Shown: positions 10,025 through 18,265 of the stretch, in pieces | How positions within the stretch are numbered: position 1 is the stretch's first letter | Layout of the letters: each line of letters opens with the position of its first letter | NCBI GenBank assembly: GCA_001632435.1 | Contig: KV424004.1 | Span: 1 to 21,624 of the forward strand | DNA length: 21,624 nucleotides | Direction: 5' to 3' | Source: Calocera cornea HHB12733 | Lineage: Eukaryota > Basidiomycota > Dacrymycetes > Dacrymycetales > Dacrymycetaceae | Program-made: the position numbers and the translations under genes | Notes under the pieces: model-generated | What the model was told of the DNA's origin: nothing | Databases searched by the model: none | What the model saw: only the letters and a program-made list of their open reading frames with translations

Positions 10025-12509
10025 ATGAAGGCACCAAGTGGAGTGAGAGCACTTCTCTCGAGGCGCACGTCTCTTATTTGTGTTGTTCTCAGGATAACTG
10101 TAACTCATTCACACTCCTGCAGGACAAATCCTTCCCTCTCGCGTCCACACGGCAATGGCCGGCTCGATACACTTGTGCTACTGTTCCACTTGAATGACCT
10201 CAGTTCCGATATCACAGAGCTCTCACCTGGTTTAGAGAACCATGGGGCAAGGGGTGACATACGGACGGCTATATATAAGGGGGAAAAGGTCGCCCTAAAG
10301 AGGATCAGGGCACTCAACGAAATCGGGCACAAAGTGAGCATGGCTGATATCCCCACTTCCGTGCAGCGGTGTGACTGTCTTCAAGCATCTTGTTCAAGAG
10401 CTGAAGAGCTGGACTCGCTTGAAGCACCCAAATATACTTGAGCTGTATGGTGTTTCCCGTGGCGATCCCTGGACTTTGACATTAGTGTCCCCATGGATGG
10501 AAGACGGCGACTTGCTTCGTTATCTCCGAGACCATCCTAATTCCCATCGAGCCGTCCTAGTACGAGGAGTTCCAGAGAGACAGAACCGAGCAGGAGCCGG
10601 CTGATCCTCTGTCCAGATACAGGACATCCTGCAAGGCTTACATTACATGCACACCGAACTGAATCCTCCCATTGCCCATGGCGACTTGAAAGCGGTACAA
10701 TATTATACGTTACCGGCCTCTACATATACTGATCCCCATGGCAGAATAACATCTTAGTTCGGGCATCTGGCCGAGCATGCCTGGCTGATTTTGGTCTCTC
10801 ACGCATCCAAGAAGAAAGTTCGGAGAGCCACACATCCACGTCTCGTAGTGCGACCACTGGAAATGTCCGCTGGAAGCCTCCAGAGTGGTTCTTCCCTGAG
10901 CGCTATGGACTGACCTTTGTTCAGACCTTCACTCCGGAAGCCGACATATACTCTTTCGGTATGGTCATATATGAGGTATACACGGAGATGAAGCCTTTTG
11001 CTGCAATCTCCAACCGCTATGAAATTTCGACACTGGTTGCGGAGGGTCAACGACCGCCACGTCCCGAGCCGCAAAACCATGGGACCGGGATGTCCCCTGC
11101 TATGTGGGGCATCGTGGAAGACTGCTGGAGAGGTGCACGATACGAACGCCCCAGCACATACATGCTTGCACCTCGCGTCGCGGCCATTGCTGCTCAAGAG
11201 CTCCCTTGTGGGCAAGCGATAGGAGCTACAGTAATGCGCCCGAACTCCCCCCGGAACACGACTGGGCATCAGCAGTTCAGTGAAATTGTCCAGAAGACGA
11301 AGAACCTCACCGCGTATATTACGGGCATCAGCAAACATGCGGTTGCCTCCGGTGACCGTAGCGACATTTGGGTGGGGAAGTATCAGCATTCTGACAGTGA
11401 GAAGGTGGCATTGAAGACGATGAGGAGCCTCTCGGGCTCCACATCGAACCAGCTTACCAAGGCGAGTCAGGGCAGCATTCGAGAGATTGGAGTTGCTATT
11501 GATGCCATACTTTAAGGATCTCCTCAAAGAACTTACGCTTTGGATGAAGCTGAGCCACCCCTGTATTCTCGAGCTGTACGGAGTATGCCTTCATGAACCA
11601 TATGGATACGCGATTGTATCGCCATGGATGGAACATGGTCATATGATGAGCTATTTGCAGTCAGCACCAGAGGCAAATCGATTGTCTATTGTGAGCCTCA
11701 ATGCGGTGGGAGAGACCGTGCAGAACTCACCCTGCAGCGGCGGCATACCATCTAGGTTCTCGATATCGCTCAAGGACTGAGCTATCTGCACTCATTTAAG
11801 CCACCCATTGTTCATGGTGATCTCAAAGGAGTATGTTACTTTCGCTTTGTGTCGTCTATGGCAGCAATTCATTCTTCCTCAGAGAGATGTCCTCATCCGA
11901 CCATCAGGTCAAGCATGCCTAGCTGATTTCGGTTTGTCACGCCGGCTAATCGCTACGGAGTCCAACGTTTCATCTGGATCAAGCAGCGCCTGCATGCCTG
12001 GCAACGTTCGCTGGATGTCACCGGAGCGCATCTGGCCAGAGAAGCATGGCATGACTCCGGCCGCCTCCTTTTCGCCCGCAGGGGACATATGGTCTTACGG
12101 AATGGCCATTTTTGAGTGTTTTTCAGGCAAAGTACCATATTATGAGATCGACAACCCTTGGTATGTTTGCGAAAACATACAACGAGGTCAACTGCCCCAA
12201 CATCCGGGATCTCAGGCGCAGCTGTGCGGCTTGAGTGGAGGATTGTGGAATGTTATACGGGAGTGCTGGCAACAAGACAGGCGAAACAGACCTCCCACAA
12301 CAGAGTTGCTTCGGAAGATTTCAACCATTGTTGAACGGAACATAGTCGAGGCAGACTGGGTAGGTAGGAAGAGTGAAGATCAGGAGATGCATCTGTATTC
12401 TGGTCAGCATCGACCACACAGGAGAATTACGGGTTGGACTCTTGCGCTTCTCCACTTTCCACAAGTAATTATTGCTCGGTCTAGATCACGCAGGGCTCCC
12501 GCCCAGTAG
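10025..12509 (+). CDS. Tandem dual-domain TKL-type protein kinase
   Basis: Exons 10025-10333, 10386-10559, 10617-10694, 10745-11461, 11517-11690, 11756-11830 and 11883-12509, one continuous frame of 717 aa. The start is provisional. Kinase 1 (about 62-335): VALK Lys92, HPNILELYGV, SPWMEDGDL, HGDLKANN (Asp184, Asn189), ADFG (Asp202), PPE, ADIYSFGMVIYE, CW and ERP; all key residues are present. Kinase 2 (about 345-625): VALK Lys411, HPCILELYGV, SPWMEHGHM, HGDLKGRD, ADFG (Asp524), SPE, GDIWSYGMAIFE, CWQQD and RPP. In kinase 2 the metal-binding Asn of the catalytic loop is Asp511. The single 717-nt exon holds the end of kinase 1, the linker and the start of kinase 2, so these are not two neighbouring genes. 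The role is probably signalling phosphorylation of Ser/Thr; partners are unknown. The intron at 11462 uses a GC donor. There is no transmembrane segment in the part seen. Confidence 0.75.
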
Positions 12510-12819
12510 AATTGGGATAGTATAGCGGCAGCGATGTTTCTTTTCTTGCTTAGCTCTCCGGTTGCTACGAAATGTTATAGGTATGATATGTATACGTTGT
12601 GTGGAATGGAGGTGTTGCGATTGAGCTGGGCCACACTGATTACCGGTAGTACTAACTGGGTTTTGTAACAAATCAGAGTTGTGAAAGGATGAGAGGGCAA
12701 AAATTACATCTATATCAGCATTGAGTTCATATTGGCAGCCCTCTAACGACGACAACTGCTTGATGAGGCTTGCGACACGATGCCCGAGTGCAGCCACGCT
12801 GGTTTGCAGCCTCCTGTCT

Positions 12820-13974
12820 TCATCCTCCTCGTGTTGCTTCAGATACCCTTCGCACCAAATCGCGGGAGGTTGGGCGCTCCTCGGGCTCCTTCTTCCAGCA
12901 GTCTTCAGCAACGCGCCACATCGCGAACTGCAAGCCGCCCTGCACTCCTTTGTAGCCTGGATGCTGAGGTCGGCGACCATCGCGGACGATCTGGGCAAGA
13001 AGCGTCCAAAGAGCGACATTCCGCGCTTCATGAAACGGCTCCAGACCGGTATAGATCTGGTATATGGACAGCCCGAAAGAGTAGATGTCACATGCATATT
13101 CCGGAGCCACGACTTCGCTGTGTCCGCGGAAAAGCGGGTTGATCTGCTCCGGTGCCATCCATAACACACGGCCGTCAGTTGCTGTTGATTGATATTGATC
13201 TTCTGACTTCCCCGCAGCTTGAAGGCCGGGTATACCGAAGTTGGCAAGACAGGCTTGACCGTTTGACTGGATGAGGATATTGCTCTGCGCAGAGTCAGCA
13301 TGATATCATGATAGAGCTCGAGGAGCACTGCGTACCGGTCGCAGATCTCCGTGAACAATGAGAGGCTGACGCGAGTGCAGATAGCTCAGCCCTTGCACGA
13401 CATTGACCAGCTGGCAGCGTTGTTGAGTCGTCGTCGTATTCGAATCGATGGTGCGTGTATGTGTACTCACCAATGGAGAACGAGGGGTGCCAGGATTTGC
13501 GCGGAGATATGTCGAGATGTCCCCATGTTCCATCCATGGGGACACCAAGTCCACACCGTAAGGCCCACCGGTAGAAACCCCGATGAATTCGAGTACATTT
13601 GGATGGAACAATTGCTTCCAATGAAAGAGCATTGTCGCACACTGCGTGGAAGATCAGTGCCTTATTTGACACGTTGTACGTTGTCTCGTGCGCACCTTTG
13701 ACCCTTGAGACAATGACACGATTGTGACGTTCTTCACCGGCGTGGCCACGACTAGGACGCCGTTCCAATCCCCAACGTAAGCCTGGCTTCCACCGTCATC
13801 CCGGCGCGCTACATCCGTGATGCCTTCAACGCAGAGTGACGGGTCAACACTACACGAGCGTCAGATAGTAGCATTGCTGTGCTGCGGAGGAGGCATACCG
13901 CGCAGCTGACAATGACAACACATCACGCATGATACGCTCTAAATCGTGGGATGTGCTCTGACAGAAGTGTAACA
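12820..13974 (-). CDS. TKL-like predicted pseudokinase (5' end unresolved)
   Basis: Exons on the minus strand: about 13974-13899, 13849-13696, 13641-13471, 13410-13336 and 13284-12820 (stop TGA). The introns are 49-60 nt, all GT-AG. In order it shows HDLERIMRDVLSLSAAR, ITDVARRDDGSQAYVGDWNG, HPNVLEFIGV, SPWMEHGDI, QGLSYLHSRQ, HGDLRPSN, ANFG, WMAPEQ, CDIYSFGLSIYQIY, RRPQHPG, AEDCWKKEPEERP. Three residues needed for catalysis or nucleotide binding are altered. VAIK reads VVAT (Lys replaced by Thr), HGDLK reads HGDLR, and DFG reads NFG (Mg-binding Asp lost). The frame is otherwise open and the splice sites are sound, so it looks like a maintained pseudokinase rather than a dead gene. It is convergent with the tandem kinase, 310 bp between stops. 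The first exon or exons beyond 13974 are not resolved. Confidence 0.68.
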
Positions 13975-14895
13975 CCTGGGAGGAGGCAGCTAGTTCGCAG
14001 GAAGCTGGGTCGTTGGAATGCCCTTTTGAGCCGGACCTGCCGGGCCTTCAGCACTATTGCGCTATGACTTAATAAACGGAGGCGCACCGGATGTAAGCGA
14101 CCTGTACGCGTGTCTCCGCGCGCCACTAGACATGCGTACTGTCCACTTCCTACCGCCGTGAAACTCCGAGCTTCCAACTGAAAGATGGCGATTCTTGCGG
14201 TACATGTTGGTGAAGTACGATGTCCGGAGTGAGCACTTGTCACGATATTGACCTCTTACGTCTGGTTGGTGATCATGGCAGACATGGGCGCACTGTCGTA
14301 GCAGTAGGTGTATGGAGATGCCGGTCTGAGATGTCCGTGTACAACATGAGGATTGCAAAGCTTTGAAGAGGCCCGCAGGCAAGCAGTGCTGACAAAGTCG
14401 ACTGCTGGTGCATTGTCCTGTCAGAGCGGCATGTCAGTATAGCTCTGCCGCTCGGAGTAGTGAGGGTGACGTACAACTAGTTGGTATGTATGGCTCCAAT
14501 ACGCGTACAGAAGAGTAAAGTGTTCACTGACGAGCTCGCAGTAGATGGCTGTCTGTCAACAGACTGGTGTTTCCCAGGGATGCTGTACACACCGCTGTCA
14601 GTCGCTGCGCGTCCCAAAAAGAGAATATGCTCCGTATTTGGACATCCACTCGGCACCAGTTCCCGCGCATCCTTGGCGGACCCGCGCCGGCCCATTTGCA
14701 GGTGAACCTGAGTCTCGCGTTCCATGTCGGCCACTACATGGACCTCAACGTCCGTTCGAGCAAGCATGTCATGTTTGCAATTGATGTGAGAAGCCTCACG
14801 TAGCATGCAGTGAAGATTCAGCGCTCTCGCCGCGTGCCGTGGAGTCCAGCTCATGATCGACGCGGTGGTGCAGACAATACAAAGGACATCACACC
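13975..14895. other. Unassigned region upstream of the pseudokinase
   Basis: Should contain the 5' part and promoter of the minus-strand pseudokinase. A 144-codon minus-strand frame (14911-14477) and overlapping plus-strand frames (14481-14803) are open, but none carries a motif I recognise. No repeat or RNA gene was seen. Confidence 0.3.
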
Positions 14896-15408
14896 TCGGA
14901 TAGTGTTGCAATGGAGACGTATCCCGGGGGAATTGTATGGACTGCGAGTGGGGAGAAAAAGGTAGTGCTCAGGGTGATGAGGATTGACCCTCCTCGAGTC
15001 CCAAAGCAAAGGCAAGTTGCCCCACTTTTGCTCGGACATGTAGGGAGACTGATTCAGTAACGCGCAGAGTTTTGCTGGAAATCGCCATGTCTAGCGGCAT
15101 TCACGTCATCCAAATGTTCTTGAGCCATACGGGTACGCTCCCACTGGATCTATGGCTTCGCGGTGGTGTTCCATTCCTTGAGCAAGGAACGGCAAGAGAA
15201 CACCTTGGGACACATCCATGTACACGCGGCTGCGTCTGGTATGATCATGCTCATTAGAGATAGAGGAGAACTGACGAAGTGACAGGTACTCGACGTGGCC
15301 TGAGCACTAGATTATCTCCATTCGCGCCATCCTGTGGCCATGCAGGCGATCTGCAATGGTTCGCTCGGCTGCGACTGCGTCCCAGGACGTCGCTCTGATT
15401 TTATTCGT
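14896..15408 (+). pseudogene. Degenerate TKL kinase fragment
   Basis: Kinase signatures appear in the right order but broken. GGIVWTASGEKKVVLRVMR is a glycine-loop and VAIK region with Lys replaced by Arg. LLEIAMSSGIHVIQMF matches the helix C to HPNIL region. PFLEQGTAREHLGTHP matches the PWMEHGDLLRYLRDHP hinge. VLDVA, an in-frame TGA, then ALDYLHSRHPVA leads to the catalytic loop near 15340, where extra bases disrupt HGDLK. A possible acceptor (CCCAG) then precedes DVALIL at about 15387. The stop codon, the frame break and the missing C-lobe make it a pseudogene. Confidence 0.65.
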
Positions 15409-15496
15409 AAGGGGACATGTTGGTCATCTATACGTCGTCAAGTACGTGCATACAGTTGCGTACCACGTATAGCTTGACGGCAGCACGAAAACTGCT

Positions 15497-16229
15497 GAAG
15501 CAGCTGTCGGCTGGTTCGTGCTCGTCTTGCTCAGCGTCCCCCTTCAAGATCCTTCGGTCACTCCCAGAAATGAGACTCACAAAGTATTGGTCAGCGGTCA
15601 TAATGGGTGGTATCAGTCAGTCCCGAGACTTCGGTGACGTCGGCCCTGTCGTTCGCCGTCGACTGGAGGACGATCTGCTAGCCCTTCCCACCCGGCAGCT
15701 TCCTGGAGTACTCGAAGTAGAACTCCGTGGTAGCTCATCCCCCACCGTCGTCCACTTCGTATCGTCCCGCGCCGTCGTCGGCTCCCAGAGGAAGACTTGG
15801 TCGTAGCTGTCGTCGAAAGAAGATTGGGAGACGACGGCGAAGGTGGTGCTGTACTGCGGGGTCCGGGCGGAGGAGTGCCGGTCAGGGATGATCACTACGC
15901 GGTAGCTGTAGCCGAGGGGCGTGATAGATGGGCAGGGGATGGAGTTGGTTGGGCGGGAGGCGTTGAGGCCGTCCCAGTAGCCATTTAGGGGAACGAGGTT
16001 GCTGTCTTAGATACACGGGAGTCCGCCGAGCTCGGAAGCGAACAAGCAGGAGGCGCGCACGCCTGGTCGGTAGACTTACACGGGCTGGCGATGAGCACGC
16101 TCGGCCTGCATTGGTTCGAGTTGATGACGGCGAACGGGTGGTCGTCCACGTATACTATATAAGAGGTGGTACACTGAGTGATTGCAGCTACAACGAAAGC
16201 GACAGGAAAGCGAGAGCTGCGAAGCGCAT
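15497..16229 (-). pseudogene. Family B pseudogene (broken duplicate of B2)
   Basis: Clear similarity to B2 across all three exons. It starts with the same ATG CGC TTC GCA, but a one-base loss in the signal-peptide region (after codon 9) leads to TAG at codon 14. The exon 1 to 2 acceptor is changed from CTAG to CTAAG. Roughly 150 bp of exon 2 are missing between the DDTKW and FYFEY coding segments. Intact-looking islands remain, for example YRVVIIPDRHSSARTPQYST and SYDQVFLWEPTTARDDTKW. The end near 15497 is set by weak similarity to the B2 last exon and stop region. Confidence 0.85.
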
Positions 16230-16505
16230 GGTGTAAAGGCGCGGGTTGGGTGATGACTGAGGGCTAGCATTGGCCAGCGCAGCCTGATGTCGGTCGTTTA
16301 TACGTCCTCCATGTTGAAGATGCACATTTACGACGCTGTCGGAGGGAGGATATCCATCCAGAGTCTGCCATGACCGACAATATGGAAGGCGTGAAGGTGA
16401 GCACGGGGCCGAGCAGAACAGGGAAGGGAAGATGGCCGGAAGACGCTATGACGCGCGGGCGGAGTACAGAAACATTGGGGCTGTGCTGAAGCGCGCTTCT
16501 TTTGG
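15497..16505. repeat. Segmental duplication, decayed copy (family B pseudogene plus upstream region)
   Basis: Direct duplicate of 7735-8955. The promoter portion (16230-16505) is better conserved than the coding part, with only small indels. Similarity ends at cttcttttgg just before 16506, where new sequence leads into the minisatellite cluster. Confidence 0.8.
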
Positions 16506-16674
16506 CCAGCACCAAGATTGGCCTTCAATCCCGGAGGATGACTACGCGTGGCCATCCCCCTGTGTGCACCAGAGTCACTAGGGTAACCCGGCTCGCTTCG
16601 CTCATCGTAATCTTTTTTTTTGGTCCCTTTCGGAGTCTGCGGATTTCCTGCATTGCTCCCTTGTTGCCCCTGTG

Positions 16675-16884
16675 GTGCCCGTCTTGCAGTGCCCATCTTG
16701 CGGTGCCTGTCTTGCAGTGCCTGTCTTGCAGTGCCCGTCTTGGGGTGCCCGTCTTGTGGTGCGCATCTTGCGGTGCGCATCTTGCGGTGCGCATCTTGCA
16801 GTGCCCGTCTTGCAGTGCCCGTCTTGCAGTGCCTGTCTTGCAGTGCCCGTCTTGCAGTGCCTGTCTTGCGGTGCCCGTCTTGTA
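16675..16884. repeat. 14-bp minisatellite, 15 uninterrupted units
   Basis: Fifteen head-to-tail copies of gtgccYgtcttgca-type units with no length change. Variants include gtgcgcatcttgcg. Degenerate units with tgtgGTGC spacing continue to about 17055. Because 14 is not a multiple of 3 and the unit has no stop codon on either strand, it creates long open frames on both strands. These are Cys/Val/Leu-rich on plus and Thr/Gly/Arg-rich on minus, and are not genes. Confidence 0.92.
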
Positions 16885-17274
16885 GTGTGCAGTGTGGTAC
16901 CTGTTGTGTGGTGCACAGTGTGGTGCCTACTATGTTGTAATGCCCATGCTGTCGTGCCTGTGTTGCCCCAGGTTGTGGTGTGTGATGTAGTGCCTGTGTT
17001 GTGATGCCCCTGTTGCAGTGTCTATGTTGTGGTGCCTGTCTTGCTGTACCTGGAGTGCTGTCCCAAAGGGTTTGCTGTGCCCATCTTGCCATGTGGCTCC
17101 AGGCCATCTTGCACAGTCAGGCTACCAAAGAGGAGGAGAGACCTCAATTTAAGAGGTGAATTACTCTGTGCAGTAGTGGCCTCAGGCTCTGTACTATTGC
17201 CATATCTATACCTCCTTCATTTGCCTCTCTCTACCCCTGTGTCTGGCCAGTGTGGTACACAACATATCAACTTC

Positions 17275-17485
17275 CCTTACTCTGGCTATATCCCCCTGGC
17301 CTTGAATGCCTTCCAGTCTCCCATTTCCTGTTTTCTGTCTCCCATCTCCCATCTCCCCATCCCCCACCTCCCTGTTGAAAGCTATTTGCCAAGACTCCAA
17401 CTTGTTATTAACTGTTGTAAGTTACTTTTTCGGGTCAATATAGCTTGGGTGTACTCTGACTATATTCTGACTGCCTTGAATGCCT

Positions 17486-17530
<45 letters not shown>

Positions 17531-17786
17531 CATCCCCCATCTCCCATCTCCCATCTCCCATCTCCCATCTCCCGTCTTATTTTGGGTCAATATGTTTCTG
17601 GTGTACTCTGACTATATTCTGACTGCCCTCCCGTCTCCCGTCTCCCATCTCCCGTCTTATTTTGGGTCAATATGTTTCTGGTGTACTCTGACTATATTCT
17701 GACTGCCCTCCCATCTCCCGTCTCCCGTCTCCCGTCTCCCATCTCCCGTCTCCCGTCTCCCGTCTCCCATCTCCCGTCTCCCTTTT
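17275..17786. repeat. CTCCCRT pyrimidine array with higher-order repeats
   Basis: Tracts of the 7-bp unit tctccCRt alternate with a non-repetitive spacer. The spacer contains gtcttattttgggtcaatat and tctgactatattctgactgc. The two best spacer copies begin near 17571 and 17651, exactly 80 bp apart, with diverged copies near 17275 and 17450. The purine/pyrimidine strand bias is almost complete within the tracts. Confidence 0.85.
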
Positions 17787-17814
17787 GAAAGCTATTTGCC
17801 AAAACTCCAACTTG
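17375..17814. repeat. Direct repeat pair flanking part of the pyrimidine array
   Basis: A block of about 30 bp centred on gaaagctatttgcca, followed by actccaacttg, occurs at 17375-17404 and 17785-17814, 410 bp apart. It brackets the spacers and pyrimidine tracts and suggests one large repeat unit that has been expanded internally. Confidence 0.7.
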
Positions 17815-17881
17815 CTCTTGCCTTGATTCATTGAAGCCTAATATATTTATATTTCAATGCACACTAATTGGGCACTCATAT

Positions 17882-17916
17882 TAGTGTTAGGGTTGGGGTG
17901 TAGGGTTAGGGGTTAG
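17882..17916 (+). repeat. Degenerate telomere-like repeat
   Basis: The stretch contains TTAGTG, TTAGGG, TTGGGG, TGTAGGG, TTAGGGG and TTAG in succession, variants of the fungal telomere unit TTAGGG. It is short and imperfect. It follows the minisatellite block directly and precedes the transposon by about 80 bp. Confidence 0.5.
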
Positions 17917-18001
17917 CTTTATTTTGCTTCCATTGTATGGCAGTGCACATATTGCTTCCGCTCCGAGGGGACCCTTCTCTTGTGCGAAAGGACGCGTCCA
18001 G

Positions 18002-18166
18002 GAGATAATTCCCCGTTTGCCCCGTTTGCGGAGGCAGTTGGCCCCCAATGCCCCGCCGCGCGCAGTTTCCCTCAGTGCCCCCTTTAAGAGAGGGGCCAGC
18101 CCTAAACAAGCTCAGGACGCAGATGGTGGTAGGAGAAAGAGTTGTGCATGGGGGACCGGACGCGTC
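18002..18166. repeat. Left terminal inverted repeat of the MULE
   Basis: Matches the reverse complement of 19937-20103 over about 165 bp. The first 90 bases differ only at a few single positions; around 18085-18110 similarity drops, then ggacgcagatggtgg is again identical. The GC-rich core is ccccgccgcgcgcagtttcc. Confidence 0.88.
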
Positions 18167-18265
18167 GCGAGATGCATTTCAGTGTTTCAACACACACACG
18201 TGGGCTTTTGTGCCACAATTCTTTTTATTTATGTTTCGTTATGTACTATAGTATCTAATGCTATT

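Noticed and set aside
9802..10197. 131-codon plus-strand frame as first exon of the tandem kinase
   Set aside because: Its likely donor at 10021 could not be joined in frame to the VALK-coding exon with any acceptor I could see, so it was left out of the model.
10799..11527. 242-codon minus-strand frame opposite the tandem kinase
   Set aside because: It is antisense to the 717-nt exon that joins the two kinase domains and has no recognisable motif.
12486..13358. 290-codon minus-strand frame crossing the pseudokinase
   Set aside because: It overlaps the kinase C-lobe in the wrong frame. The frame with WMAPEQ, DIYSFGLSIYQIY and the CW/RP end is the coding one, and it stops at 12820.
16328..17107. 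Long open frames on both strands over the minisatellite (up to 259 codons on minus)
   Set aside because: The 14-bp unit contains no stop codon in any frame, so translated 14-residue repeats appear in several frames at once. They have no start context, splice logic or family similarity.
16675..17786. CRISPR array
   Set aside because: The repeats are contiguous minisatellite units without unique spacers of constant length, and the genome is eukaryotic.
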